The notes beneath the pieces were generated by a model. The model was not told where the DNA came from. It did not search any database and saw only the letters and a program-made list of their open reading frames with translations. Positions 19,776-29,228 of a stretch of DNA of 64,000 nucleotides are shown here, in pieces. Location of the stretch: assembly GCA_003149935.1 (NCBI GenBank), contig QAMH01000004.1:186001-250000 (forward strand), given 5' to 3'. The position numbers and the translations under genes were made by a program. Origin of the DNA: Coriobacteriia bacterium (lineage in GTDB: Bacteria; Actinomycetota; Coriobacteriia; Coriobacteriales; QAMH01). The number at the start of each line of letters is the position of its first letter. The first letter of the stretch is position 1.

Positions 19776-20812
19776 TAAGTAATAGATTGCGTATTCAACC
19801 TAAAATGGTCACATGAAAAAGCAATATATTGCATACAATGTCTATTTTACCTGTATATATGGGATGCATAAGTAATATGACGATATATTTAGCTGGTGCC
19901 TATAGCGAATGCGCGTTACGAGAGTGTTTTATGACGCCATATTATACGGAACCTGTATATAGTGTTGGTTTCAGCGATTCTGAGAGGGCGTAGGACGCCT
20001 CGAACATAGTCGGGTCCTCTTGTATCGCTCTTAATTCAAAACTATACAGCCACTATTAGACGGTACCGCTGTAATTTTATGCGGGGTGCCATCCAGATTG
20101 TCATCAGTGCAATCGCGTCTGTTGGCAAAGTCATCCTGAACGATGGGGTACCCGTTAAGCATGGCTGCATTTAACGTGCTTCGCATCTTCATTTGCTCGC
20201 ATCATATTAACAGGCACCATATTGAATTGAGAGGAAAGCCCGCGTTTGATCACGTTATGCAAGCCTTCTGTGCGTTTCCATGCGAGTGAAATCTACCTAT
20301 GCCTGTGGAAAATTACTATCTCCACCTTTCTGGAGATATGTATCGTGACCGTGTCTCTTCTCTGAGCTGGTACCGGCATAACATGCAGTACCTGTGTCCT
20401 GGTCATGCCGCATTTCTTTTACGCAGGCACCAGTTAAATAAATCAAATTCCAAAGGGACAAGTAGAAGATTCTCGTAAAAAGAGGCATCAGAAACCCTGT
20501 TAGAAATTACTGAATAGGAAATTTATTCACGGCCCCTATACGAAGTTCCCCTTCTTCTGAATTATGGCTAAGTTTCCCGTAGGAGCCTGTTTTCAAGATA
20601 TACAGGGTTCCAACAGGGGCAGGTTTTGTTGATAGCCTGAGCCCTGGATGATCTTCAAATTATTTTTTAGAGAAACTGGTCGTATAGCACAATTTCTCTT
20701 GTTTTTTCTTTTTTCGAGCTCAACCAGGTACTTTTCCCTGATATCGCAGGTCAAAAACAACGCGCTCTAGTGCCTCTCAAAACGATTCTGGCCTTTAAGG
20801 TGGTACTTGGAC

Positions 20813-21031
20813 ATGCAAAAAACCTTATCGGCCCTTAGACGCCAAAATATTGCGTTCTACGGGTATATCGCCTATTTCGGTGTCAAAATGCTCCAACTTG
20901 AACTCCAGAAGCGCCCCTCATACAGGTACCAACCGCTGCTGTGGCAGGAACCCGAAGCTGAAGAGGGAAAGAAATGCTTCGAAGCAGCGCAGATCTATGA
21001 AAATTTCTATTTAGGCATGATACCCAAATAG
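20813..21031 (+). CDS. Possible small protein of unknown function
   Basis: A 72-residue frame in the AT-rich gap, with an AAGGTGG stretch upstream of the ATG. The product would be soluble, with Tyr- and Lys-rich stretches (YRYQPLLWQE, KKCFEAAQIYENF) and no known motif. Amino-acid make-up looks protein-like, but there is no homology evidence and an inverted repeat overlaps its end. It may be a fragment of a lost gene. Confidence 0.22.
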   Translation: MQKTLSALRRQNIAFYGYIAYFGVKMLQLELQKRPSYRYQPLLWQEPEAEEGKKCFEAAQIYENFYLGMIPK

Positions 21032-21206
21032 AAATTAATGTCCAGGTAGGGGAAGTCTTGCAAAATAATCTTAGCCATTAATCCCAGGAAATGACCACAT
21101 TAATGCTTAATTACCGCAATATGCTAAGAAACGACCAAAAAGCCCTTAAATCCTAGTCAAAATTTAAGAGTGGGTAACATGGTCAGTGCTAGCAAAAATC
21201 GCCCTG

Positions 21207-21420
21207 ATAGCAGGAAAGTTGCTATACAGGCATAGCAAGATAGCACTGCTGTAAAGCACTGCGTCAAATCCCGTAAAGCAAGATACCTGGTTTACTATCT
21301 GGCTTCTATCGAATGGCTATTCGATCCAGCGAAACCAGGCTCTGACCTTGTATAGCATAGGGAATAGCATAGCTAGGCAACGTATAGCCTAACGCTATAA
21401 CCAAGTCCCTCCTGGATAGC
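21207..21420. repeat. Cluster of ATAGC/GCTAT pentamers
   Basis: Eleven copies of ATAGC or its complement GCTAT lie in 214 bp: ATAGC at 21207, 21232, 21240, 21352, 21364, 21369, 21384 and 21416; GCTAT at 21221, 21316 and 21394. Chance would give fewer than one. Neighbouring copies form small palindromes. The function is unknown. Confidence 0.6.
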
Positions 21421-21992
21421 TCTTCAGTTGTGAATCGTTCGTTCGTGCTCTGTTTCTCGTTCTTGGTACATTTCTTGCTTCGTTTTCATACGCCGAGTGT
21501 CTTGATGGTGAGATCAAAACACTGTCAGAGGAACTGGTTGTTTGCCGGTGTTTTGGTTGCCCATTACTATGTTTAACCAGTTCCGTGACGTATTACGGAC
21601 GAATTATACGCATATAACCAGGAAACGCAAGCTTTTAAATAACTTAGACATATTAGTAATAAAAGACTAAGACAATAATTAGCCTTCTATAAAAGCGCAG
21701 GTCAAATGGTGTTTTTATCCTTTCTATTCATGCTGTGTTTCCTCAAAAATCTTGTTCATTCACAGCATTTTCACATCTTACCCACAAATATATTTCCGTC
21801 CTATATAAACCTCAAAATATGGGATATCGCCTTTCCCAAACGCAAGACCTTGTGCTAGGTACCTGCGGTGATGAGTCCTTCTTGTGCGCTTTGCCTTGTT
21901 CTTCGCACGCAAACTTCTGTCTTTACTGCGTGTTCAGGTATCATTAAGGTCGTTCGATGCGTGATTCACCTGTCATCGAGGATGTGAACGAG

Positions 21993-22385
21993 ATGAAGAA
22001 ACTCATACCTTGTCTTATTAGTGCGCTGTGCCTATCCCTTCTGTGCCTTGCACTTGTCGCTTGTGGCCCTGACTACAAGCCCAACTTCGTGGGTACTTGG
22101 CGTGTCACGGCAATGACGGATAGTTCGGGTGCCGAGCTCACCTCCACAATCGAGCAGCTTGCTTCCGCAGAGAAGTACCTCACCCTTACGCTTTCCGATG
22201 AGGATGATCAGGCCAGCTTCGATCTTGCCAACCAGACGACGCTTTCGGGCACTTGGAAGCCGACGGGGGAGGATGCCTGCGTTATCGACTTCGAGGGCTA
22301 CGAAGAGATACCTGCCACGCTTTCAGACGGGGCGCTCACCTTTGAAGAGGGCGGCCAGACCATGACCTGCACGAAGCAGGAGTAG
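21993..22385 (+). CDS. Small lipoprotein of unknown function
   Basis: 130 residues from the ATG at 21993 (MKKLIPC), which makes a clean type II signal peptide; the frame extends upstream to 21957, but that adds a hydrophilic leader without a better ribosome-binding site. The lipobox LVACG places the lipidated Cys near residue 24. The mature part is a lipocalin-like small beta domain with FVGTWRVTAM at its start and repeated strands (TLSGTWKPTGED, YEEIPATLSDGALTF), as seen in many small secreted lipoproteins of gut Actinobacteria. The stop is 2 bases from the next gene, so it is co-transcribed with the LOG-family gene. Confidence 0.75.
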   Translation: MKKLIPCLISALCLSLLCLALVACGPDYKPNFVGTWRVTAMTDSSGAELTSTIEQLASAEKYLTLTLSDEDDQASFDLANQTTLSGTWKPTGEDACVIDFEGYEEIPATLSDGALTFEEGGQTMTCTKQE

Positions 22386-22387
22386 AC

Positions 22388-22927
22388 GTGAACATTACGG
22401 TCTATTGTGCCTCATCGTTTGGCAAGGACGAGGCCTTTGCTCGAGAGGCGCAGACTCTTGGATCCTGGATCGGCGCGCATCATCACACACTAATATATGG
22501 GGGTACGAGTGTCGGCCTCATGGGGCTCATTGCAGGTGCCGTGCTTGATGCGGGAGGCGAGGTCATTGGCGTCTTGCCCGACATACTTTCCGATCGCGAG
22601 CCGCCGTCTGGTCGTCTGACGCAGCTCATTCGCGTCGAAACCATGGCGCAACGCAAGGCCACGATGATCGAACTCGGCGAGGTTTTCGTTGCTCTGCCAG
22701 GAGGCCCGGGCACGCTCGAGGAATTATCGGAAATCATGTCCCTCGTTAAATTAGGCACACCGCCTGGTTATCTGTATCTACTCAACAGCAACGGATACTA
22801 TGACGAGCTCATCGCCTTATTCGATCGCATGCTCCTGCATGGCTTCATGACGCCAGAGATGCGCTCATATCTCAAGGCTGCAGACTCGGCAGACGAGCTT
22901 GTACGCATGATTGCCACTTTGGAGTAG
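22388..22927 (+). CDS. LOG-family phosphoribohydrolase (TIGR00730, Rossmann fold)
   Basis: 179 residues from a GTG two bases after the preceding stop. The N-terminal Rossmann strand VYCASSFGKDE and GGTSVGLMGLIAGAV lead to the family signature LPGGPGTLEELSE (about 100-112), where the PGGxGTxxE residues bind and cleave the N-glycosidic bond of nucleoside 5'-monophosphates. Enzymes of this family release adenine-type bases, and were long misnamed lysine decarboxylases. The physiological substrate in this bacterium is unknown. The gene sits between a lipoprotein and a PAP2 phosphatase on the same strand, probably one transcript. Confidence 0.88.
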   Translation: MNITVYCASSFGKDEAFAREAQTLGSWIGAHHHTLIYGGTSVGLMGLIAGAVLDAGGEVIGVLPDILSDREPPSGRLTQLIRVETMAQRKATMIELGEVFVALPGGPGTLEELSEIMSLVKLGTPPGYLYLLNSNGYYDELIALFDRMLLHGFMTPEMRSYLKAADSADELVRMIATLE

Positions 22928-22939
22928 GGGAGTCGCGCC

Positions 22940-23443
22940 ATGAACGCCGAACAATATGCGGCTTTGTCGCGTCCGTTTCGTGACAATCCTGCGGCGTTAC
23001 GGACGTTAGTGCTGGTCAACGACGGGCTCAAATGGCTCTGTTACCTCCTCTATCCCATGCTGTTGATACTCGTGACCCTGTATGACCCATCCTTGTTGTT
23101 AAAGGAAATACTAGTACCAGCGGTGCTCTTCATCGGATTGAGCGTGTTTAGGCGTCTCTATAATGCGCCACGCCCCTATGAAGCGCTTGTGATCGATCCG
23201 CTCATACATAAGGACACCCAGGGCAAATCCTTTCCCAGCAGACACATATTCTCGGTGTTCATGATTGCCATGTGCTGGCTAGCATACTGCCCATTGGTCG
23301 GCATTGCTCTGTTGGCGGGTGGTGTGGTCATGGCGGTCGTACGTGTTATCGGGGGAGTGCATTACCCCAGAGATGTCATCGCGGGGGCGCTTGTGGCCGT
23401 GCTCGGCGGTATTCTGGGGCTGTGGATATTGCCCTTGTCCTAG
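22940..23443 (+). CDS. PAP2-family membrane phosphatase
   Basis: 167 residues; the ATG at 22940 follows GGGGAG. Four to five TM helices span the protein. Phosphatase motifs are present: RRLYNAPRPYE (motif 1), FPSRHIFS (motif 2, with R in place of the usual G of PSGH) and RVIGGVHYPRDV (motif 3, catalytic His and Asp). The family dephosphorylates lipid phosphates such as undecaprenyl pyrophosphate or phosphatidic acid at the outer face of the membrane. It is the last gene of the three-gene unit starting at 21993. The substrate is not determined by sequence. Confidence 0.85.
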   Translation: MNAEQYAALSRPFRDNPAALRTLVLVNDGLKWLCYLLYPMLLILVTLYDPSLLLKEILVPAVLFIGLSVFRRLYNAPRPYEALVIDPLIHKDTQGKSFPSRHIFSVFMIAMCWLAYCPLVGIALLAGGVVMAVVRVIGGVHYPRDVIAGALVAVLGGILGLWILPLS

Positions 23444-24641
23444 TTCCTGTCAGGCTTTTCCATGTTTGGGTAGGATGATAGAGCAGAAAAGCGCTCTTAC
23501 CCACAAGCATTGATATGACTTGAATACCATACAAATTCCACTTGATTTTTGTCTAAAAAAGTGTATTATCCTACCCAGATGCAAGAAAAGTGTCTAATAC
23601 AGACATTTTGATGCACTCTGCATGACGGCGACTTGCATGCAGGTTGTGACGAGGATTTAACGGGTTCTCTGCACAACTCAACATAGCCTCAACGCAGTCG
23701 CGCGCAAGATCGCCGTCATGCAGGATCGAGGGTTGTTCGGCGTGTTTTTGGCGCGAAATCCTCGTACAAAAGAAGGTGGGGGAGACCCCTTCGCGCAGAC
23801 GAGAAACCGGCTCCAGGAGGGCGGTGATGCTCGTCTGCTAGCGTATATCATCCCAGGACAACGTGTATAGCAACCAGATGCCTTCTCAAGGTGCTAGCAA
23901 CTGCCTTCAAGACCTTCAAAACTCTCTTTTCGCCGCATAAGACCCATGGGCAACCAATGGCCTTTCGAGGATTCCGGGAGTGGTTTTACGCCTCACATGG
24001 AAAGAAGGGGACAGACCCTGGATTCTATAATTAGATACAAAATCTAGCCAAACTACTCGTTTTGTGGGTAGAATCACATTTCTTCTTGGTCGTGCATGTC
24101 CTCAATCTGTCTGAAATACGGTCAAAGACAGGCTTATTCTCCCCACCTGGCCACTATGGGGAGGGAGGAGATTTCATCCTCCCCAGCAATTGTCTATGTT
24201 AGGAATATACAGGCATCATATTACCTATTCAAAAGCCTTTAAAAGCACCTGCTCAGAGCATCATATTCCAAGGTCACATGCATTTTCATGCAATGAGGTA
24301 CCTAGTATCTTGCCATCGGCTGTCCATAATACGGATTATCTTGGCCCCAGTAGGCCACCATTTGCGCAAGAGCACTTTCCTCCTCCATTGATTGTGGTTT
24401 ATCAGGGAAAATCCTACCCAAATGGCAAATGCTGCATCCGTTCATGCCGGTCAGAGGAATATCAGCCGAAGAACGCGCACGCTCGGCAATGCTTCCGCGG
24501 CGTGCCTACGCGCATAATTTGTCCTGTTTTCTATGCACCGAAAATATCGTTATACCTGCTCACATGTATAATCATACCCATTGAATCGCATGATTGAGCA
24601 AGATTTAACAGCATGAACAGAGAGGATTCGTGACATGGGGA
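23444..24641. other. Intergenic region with inverted repeats, no clear gene
   Basis: 1.2 kb without a convincing reading frame. A near-perfect 19/20-base inverted repeat has arms at 23618-23636 and 23704-23723 (CTGCATGACGGCGA core). GGGGACAGACCCT occurs near 24006. Hairpins lie at 24139-24163 (CTCCCC/GGGGAG) and 24164-24182. ACCTGCTCA occurs at 24247 and 24554. The IS30 element follows. Confidence 0.5.
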
Positions 24642-25965
24642 CGGGGAGGTGACAGGGGGACGGGGCGGATTCTAGCGGTCATTGCACGCATGGAAAGGAT
24701 GTGGTGCAATGGCTAAATACTCTATCGATGATTGGACGGCGGTCAAAGAGAGGCTTCGCGCGGGTGATTCGATCAGGGAGTGCGCAAGGCGGACCGGAAT
24801 CGGACGTGGTGCCGTTTTCAAGTGGAGCCGAATGGACCGCCCTCCGGATCGGATGGTGCTTACAATGGACGCCGCGAGCTGCCCGACCCCGAGCGCAAGA
24901 ACATCGCCCAAGCAGCGCCTGACATACGAGGACCGCTGCTTTATCGCGGCCCTTCTCGATGTCGGGCGCACCAACCAAGAGATTGCCGATAAAATGAACA
25001 TCAGCAGGACGACCGTCGCTCGCGAGCTTTCCCGGGTGCAAGGACCCTACGATCCGAGGCACGCCCAGCTTGATGCGAGGAAGAAGGCGAAAAGGCCAAA
25101 ACCCCGCAAGCTCGATGCCCGAGGCCCCCTCAGGGCCTATGTGCTGCAGATGCTTGCCAGCAGATGGTCGCCCGAGCAGGTCTCCAAGCGGATCGAAGAA
25201 GACTTCCCGGATGACGAGGAGATGCGCATAAGCCACGAGACGATATACCAGTCCCTTTATGTGCAAGGCTACGGGACGCTGCGCCATGAGCTCGGCGTCG
25301 AGTACGCCTTGCGCACCAAGCGCCGCGGTCGCAAACCGGCATCCAAGCTCCCCGCAAAGAACAGGCCCTGGCTTAAGGATGCGCATATATCCAAGAGGCC
25401 CCCGGAGGCGGGTGACCGCTCCATCCCCGGGCATTGGGAAGGGGACCTGATCATTGGAAGCGACCTGTCGAGCTGCCTCATAACCCTCGTGGAGAGAAGG
25501 TCGCGCTTCCTTTTGATGTCGAGGCTGACCTGCCATGACGCGGACACGGTCGCAGAGCGCATGGCGCAGATGGCCGAGGGGATCCCCGAGGAGCTCAGGC
25601 GCACGCTCACCTGGGATCAGGGGTCGGAGATGGCATGCGTGGACAGGTTCAAGCTCTCCTCTGGCTTCGAGGTGTATTTCTGCGATCCGCACTCTCCTTG
25701 GCAGCGGCCCACCAATGAGAATGTGAACGGGCTGATCAGGGAGTTCTTCCCCAAAGAGACTGACTTCACGGAGGTGTCGGACGAAGAGGTGGGCAAGGTG
25801 CGGTGGCTGCTCAACAACCGTCCGAGGAAGGTCCTGGGCTGGAAGTTCCCTTCCGAGGCTATGCAGGAAGTGTTGGCGGAAGGTGCAATGATCGCCTGAA
25901 CCCGCCCGGGGGTTCTGTCACGTCCATGGACGTGACAGAACCCCCGTCCCCCTGTCACCTCCCCG
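24642..25965 (+). mobile_element. IS30-family insertion sequence, complete
   Basis: A 1324-bp element bounded by perfect 24-bp inverted repeats at 24642-24665 and 25942-25965 (outer bases CGGGGAGGTGACAGG...). It encodes one transposase (24709-25899). A 38-bp perfect palindrome (25908-25945, centre CCATGG) lies just inside the right end and could act as a terminator or a transposase recognition site. I see no obvious target-site duplication. Confidence 0.88.
24709..25899 (+). CDS. IS30-family transposase
   Basis: 396 residues from the ATG at 24709, preceded by AAGGA. Two N-terminal HTH regions are visible: SIRECARRTGIGRGAVFKWS (about 21-40), and the IS30 HTH with RTNQEIADKMNISRTTVARE (about 88-107). 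The DDE catalytic domain carries GHWEGDLIIGS (first Asp), TWDQGSEMA (second Asp) and a Glu in VNGLIREFFPKETDF, the classical IS30 arrangement. The frame is intact from the HTH to the DDE end, so the element may still be active. It lies between a long intergenic region and rpsO and breaks no recognisable gene. Confidence 0.93.
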   Translation: MAKYSIDDWTAVKERLRAGDSIRECARRTGIGRGAVFKWSRMDRPPDRMVLTMDAASCPTPSARTSPKQRLTYEDRCFIAALLDVGRTNQEIADKMNISRTTVARELSRVQGPYDPRHAQLDARKKAKRPKPRKLDARGPLRAYVLQMLASRWSPEQVSKRIEEDFPDDEEMRISHETIYQSLYVQGYGTLRHELGVEYALRTKRRGRKPASKLPAKNRPWLKDAHISKRPPEAGDRSIPGHWEGDLIIGSDLSSCLITLVERRSRFLLMSRLTCHDADTVAERMAQMAEGIPEELRRTLTWDQGSEMACVDRFKLSSGFEVYFCDPHSPWQRPTNENVNGLIREFFPKETDFTEVSDEEVGKVRWLLNNRPRKVLGWKFPSEAMQEVLAEGAMIA

Positions 25966-26184
25966 GCGTGCGCCCCTTACGGCCTCAGTGCCTATACCCC
26001 GCGGAAGATATGGAGAGGGAGGGGAGAAAGCTTGCTCGCGCGCGAACTAAAGGGTATGATGGGCGCTCGTGTGTACCCGCAGCTTGGCTGTGCACCCGGC
26101 ACCCTGGATGTCGGCTCAGCTTCGGGCGTATTGTAAAGGCGCCGACCACACACGGTGCCCAGGTATGAAAGGGTGGCTAGTCAC

Positions 26185-26460
26185 ATGGCAGTCTCCAAGG
26201 AACGCAAGGCCGAGCTCATCAAGGAGTTTGGCAAGGATGCTAACGATTCTGGCTCCGCCGAGGTCCAGGTCGCAATCCTCACCGAGCGCATTCGTGAGCT
26301 CACCGAGCACGTCAAGGTCCACAAGAAGGATCACCATACGCGCCGCGGTCTGCTCATGCTCGTCGGTAAGCGTCGTCGTCTTCTCTCCTATATCAAGGAG
26401 CGCGACATCAACAACTACCGCGAACTCATCGCAAAGCTCGGCATCCGCGACAACATCTAG
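26185..26460 (+). CDS. rpsO: 30S ribosomal protein S15
   Basis: 91 residues, close to the family norm, from the ATG at 26185 (MAVSKERK); an upstream in-frame start at 26155 would add a non-conserved leader. The conserved S15 pattern is complete: [45 protein letters not shown]15 binds the central domain of 16S rRNA early in 30S assembly. It precedes pnp, the usual bacterial rpsO-pnp order, with a hairpin between the two genes. Confidence 0.96.
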   Translation: MAVSKERKAELIKEFGKDANDSGSAEVQVAILTERIRELTEHVKVHKKDHHTRRGLLMLVGKRRRLLSYIKERDINNYRELIAKLGIRDNI

Positions 26461-26475
26461 TCGCAAAGCGCAGGG

Positions 26476-26503
26476 AAGGGCCGCATGCAGCGGCCCTTCT
26501 TGT
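26476..26503 (+). terminator. Hairpin between rpsO and pnp
   Basis: A 9-bp perfect stem (AAGGGCCGC / GCGGCCCTT, arms 26476-26484 and 26490-26498) with a 5-base loop, followed by CTTGT. It is likely a partial terminator or RNase processing site that separates rpsO and pnp expression, as at rpsO-pnp loci elsewhere. Confidence 0.75.
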
Positions 26504-26592
26504 ACCTGCATCTCATGGTAATGCCCGTCCACGCAGGACGGCTGAAGGTGCTCTTTCGCACGGGGCGGGAGGGCTGAAGTAGAGGAAAGAAC

Positions 26593-28782
26593 ATGACTAA
26601 GATTACGCACGAATTTGAACTGTACGGGAAGAGCTACAGGCTCGAGACCGGCGAACTTGCCAAGCAGGCAACGGGCGCGGTCGTCGTGAGCCAGGGCGAC
26701 ACTATCTTGCTCACAACGGCTGTTGTGTCCAAGGAGCGTCGCGATCTCGATTTCTTCCCCCTTACGGTAGATTTCATCGAGAAGATGTACGCCGTCGGTC
26801 GCATTCCCGGTGGCTATCTCAAGCGCGAAGCGCGTCCGAGCGAGAAGGGCACGCTCACGGCTCGTCTCGTCGATCGCCCCATTCGCCCGAGCTTCCCCGA
26901 CGGCATGCGCAACGACGTCCACATCGTCATCACCACGCTTTCCGTCGACCAGGTAAACCAGCCTGACGTCATCTCCATCATGGGCGCTTCGGCCGCTCTC
27001 ATGGTGGGTGGCGTGCCCATCGAGGGCCCGGTCGCCGGCGTGCGCATCGCACGCACCATCGCCGAGGATGGTCTCGTCGATTACATCGTCAACCCGACCT
27101 TCGAGGAGGCCGAGGCCTCCGACCTCAACCTCACCGTTGCCGGCACCAAGGAGTACATCTCCATGGTCGAGTGCGGTGCCGACGAGGTCACCGAAGAGGA
27201 TATGATCGGTGCGCTCGAGTTTGCCCAGGAGGCCATCGGCGCGTTCTGCGAGGAGCAGCAGAAGTTCCTCGACAAGTGCACCATCGAGCCCAAGACCTAC
27301 GAGCTCGACGAGCCCATCCCCGAGGTTGTCTCCAAGGTCGACGGCTTCTACGCCGCCATGGAGGCCGCTCTCAAGGACGCCGACAAGCAGTCGCGCATCG
27401 CCAAGGTCGAGGAGCTCAAGGACGAGATCAAGGCGTCCTTCACCGAGGAGGAGCGCAGCATGTGGGGTCGCGAGATCGCCGCTGCCTGCAAGGCCCTCGA
27501 GAAGCGCGCCATGCGCACGATGATCATCGAGACCGGCGAGCGCGTCGACGGCCGTGCCAACGACGAGATCCGTCCGCTCTACATCGTGCCGCATTATCTG
27601 CCCCGCGCCCATGGCTCGGGTCTGTTCCAGCGCGGCCAGACGCAGGTTCTCTCGGTCGTCACGCTCGGCATGCTCAACGAGTGGCAGCGTCTCGACACGA
27701 TCGACCCGGCCGAGGGCAAGCGCTACATCCATCAGTACAACTTCCCGCCGTACTGCACGGGCGAGGTCGGCCGCATGGGCGCCCCCAAGCGTCGCGAGCT
27801 CGGCCATGGCGCCCTGGCGTCCCGCGCGCTCGAGCCGATGATTCCCAGCGAGGAGGAGTTCCCGTACACCATTCGCGTCGTCTCCGAGGTCATGGAGTCC
27901 AACGGTTCGTCGTCCATGGCATCGACCTGCGGCTCCACGCTCGCGCTCATGGACGCCGGCGTGCCCATCAAGCGCCCGGTTTCCGGCGTGGCCATGGGCC
28001 TCATCAAGGAAGGCGATCAGCATGTCATCCTGACCGATATCCAGGGTCTCGAGGACTTCCTCGGCGACATGGACTTCAAGGTCTGCGGCACGACCGAGGG
28101 CATCACGGCCCTGCAGATGGACAACAAGGCCAAGGGCCTCTCGACCGAGATTCTCGCCGAGGCGCTCGGCCAGGCCAAACGCGGTCGCGCCTTCATCCTC
28201 GATGCCATGCTCGAGAAGATTCCCGCCCCGCGCGAGGAGCTTTCCGAATATGCGCCGCGCATCATCACGATCAAGATTCCGGTCGATAAGATCCGCGACG
28301 TCATCGGCACCGGTGGCAAGGTCATTCGCGGCATCCAGGAGGAGACCGGCGCTTCCATCGAGGTGCACGAGGATGGCAACGTCTTCATCGCGTCGGTCGA
28401 TACCGGCGGCGAGGTTGCCCGCAAGATGGTCGAGGATATCGTCAAGGTGCCCGAGGTGGGCGAGGAGTACGAGGGCGAGGTCGTCAACATCCAGTCCTTC
28501 GGTGCCTTCGTCAAGCTCACGCCGAACAAGGACGGCTTGCTCCACATCAGCCGCGTGGCCAACGGTCGCGTCGGCGCCGTCGAGGACGTGCTTTCCGAGG
28601 GTGACATCGTCAAGGTGAAGATCATCGAGGTGGACGAGAAGACCGGCAAGATCAGCTTGGATCGCCTCGACAAGCCCGACGCTCCCGAGGGCAGCTCCAA
28701 GCCGCGCAACGACAAGGGCCATGGCAACGACCGCAACAACCGTCGTTCCAAGGACACGCGCAAGCCGCGTCGTAGGGACTAA
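26593..28782 (+). CDS. pnp: Polyribonucleotide nucleotidyltransferase (PNPase)
   Basis: 729 residues, normal length; the ATG follows GAGGAAAG. Two RNase PH domains (about 10-225 and 320-550) flank an all-helical linker; the second holds the catalytic core, with GHGALASRAL and GSSSMASTCG, the latter containing the phosphate-binding serines. A KH domain follows (VIGTGGKVIRGIQEETG, near 570) and an S1 domain (GEVVNIQSFGAFVKLTPNKD, near 625). The C-terminus is a basic, asparagine-rich tail. PNPase is a trimeric 3'-5' phosphorolytic exoribonuclease of the RNA degradosome. It lies downstream of rpsO and ends at twin terminators. Confidence 0.96.
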   Translation: MTKITHEFELYGKSYRLETGELAKQATGAVVVSQGDTILLTTAVVSKERRDLDFFPLTVDFIEKMYAVGRIPGGYLKREARPSEKGTLTARLVDRPIRPSFPDGMRNDVHIVITTLSVDQVNQPDVISIMGASAALMVGGVPIEGPVAGVRIARTIAEDGLVDYIVNPTFEEAEASDLNLTVAGTKEYISMVECGADEVTEEDMIGALEFAQEAIGAFCEEQQKFLDKCTIEPKTYELDEPIPEVVSKVDGFYAAMEAALKDADKQSRIAKVEELKDEIKASFTEEERSMWGREIAAACKALEKRAMRTMIIETGERVDGRANDEIRPLYIVPHYLPRAHGSGLFQRGQTQVLSVVTLGMLNEWQRLDTIDPAEGKRYIHQYNFPPYCTGEVGRMGAPKRRELGHGALASRALEPMIPSEEEFPYTIRVVSEVMESNGSSSMASTCGSTLALMDAGVPIKRPVSGVAMGLIKEGDQHVILTDIQGLEDFLGDMDFKVCGTTEGITALQMDNKAKGLSTEILAEALGQAKRGRAFILDAMLEKIPAPREELSEYAPRIITIKIPVDKIRDVIGTGGKVIRGIQEETGASIEVHEDGNVFIASVDTGGEVARKMVEDIVKVPEVGEEYEGEVVNIQSFGAFVKLTPNKDGLLHISRVANGRVGAVEDVLSEGDIVKVKIIEVDEKTGKISLDRLDKPDAPEGSSKPRNDKGHGNDRNNRRSKDTRKPRRRD

Positions 28783-28817
28783 ACGCACCACCTTCGCTTC
28801 TTTCGCGACTTCTATAG

Positions 28818-28888
28818 GACGCGGGGGATGTACGCCAGAGCTCAGAAACCCATTCGCTCTGGTCGCACATCCCCCGCGTCTCTTGTAT
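28818..28888 (+). terminator. First of two tandem terminators after pnp
   Basis: Basal stem of 14 bp (28818-28831 with 28867-28880, GACGCGGGGGATGT outward), an internal asymmetry, and an apical stem CCAGAGC/GCTCTGG (28835-28841 with 28856-28862), followed by TCTTGTAT. The apical stem and its 14-base loop are identical to those of the next hairpin. Confidence 0.8.
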
Positions 28889-28892
28889 CGTA

Positions 28893-28967
28893 GGGGCGCA
28901 GACGGTGCGTGCCAGAGCTCAGAAACCCATTCGCTCTGGTCACGCACTGCTCTGCGCCCCTTTTGTT
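28893..28967 (+). terminator. Second tandem terminator after pnp
   Basis: Basal stem GGGGCGCAGA/TCTGCGCCCC (28893-28902 with 28951-28960), middle stem GTGCGTG/CACGCAC, and an apical stem and loop identical to the first hairpin (28912-28939). TTTTGTTG follows, making it a strong intrinsic terminator. Confidence 0.88.
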
Positions 28968-29048
28968 GCTAATGAAAAATGCGGCGGCGCGCGCATCGTA
29001 CGCCGCCCCGATTGCAGAAGCGATGAAAATGCGAAGCGGTACATCATT

Positions 29049-29154
29049 GTCATTTCGAGCGAAGTTGACCCCTTTTGTCATCTCGAGCGAAGCGAAGCGG
29101 AGTCGAGAGATCTCTCCGTTACGCGGTCTGGCGACCGCTCCAGTCGAGATGACA
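29049..29154. repeat. Dispersed palindromic repeat cluster
   Basis: Units at 29049-29075 (partial), 29076-29117 (TGTCATCTCGAGCG to GTCGAGAGATCTC) and 29107-29154 (GATCTCTCC to GTCGAGATGACA). They share the last bases of one unit with the first of the next, so the elements are nested head to tail. They lie between the pnp terminators and the CapA-like gene. Confidence 0.82.
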
Positions 29155-29228
29155 ACGCTCCCTATGTACGCCCAGCGCGCGCGACATGGTAGAATACAGG
29201 GACTTTTACGAGTTCCAGGAGCAATCAC

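Larger units (their letters stand above)
19776..21992. other. Long AT-rich intergenic region
   Basis: About 2.2 kb of low-GC sequence with frequent stops in all frames. It holds one weak small frame (20813-21031), an inverted repeat at its end (arms 21002-21012 and 21026-21036), an ATAGC/GCTAT cluster at 21207-21420, and the nonamer CGCAGGTCA at 20745-20753 and 21696-21704. No RNA gene could be recognised. The gap is too long for an ordinary promoter region and may be decayed or acquired DNA. Confidence 0.55.

Noticed and set aside
21735..21947. 70-codon frame before the lipoprotein gene
   Set aside because: No ribosome-binding site and no recognisable features.
24190..24597. Possible 135-residue protein before IS30
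   Set aside because: Rich in Ser, Cys, Pro and His with no family pattern and no upstream signals; probably chance.
26116..28947. 943-codon frame on the minus strand across pnp
   Set aside because: It is the antisense shadow of pnp and rpsO; codon bias of a GC-rich gene keeps the opposite frame open. Its product matches no family.
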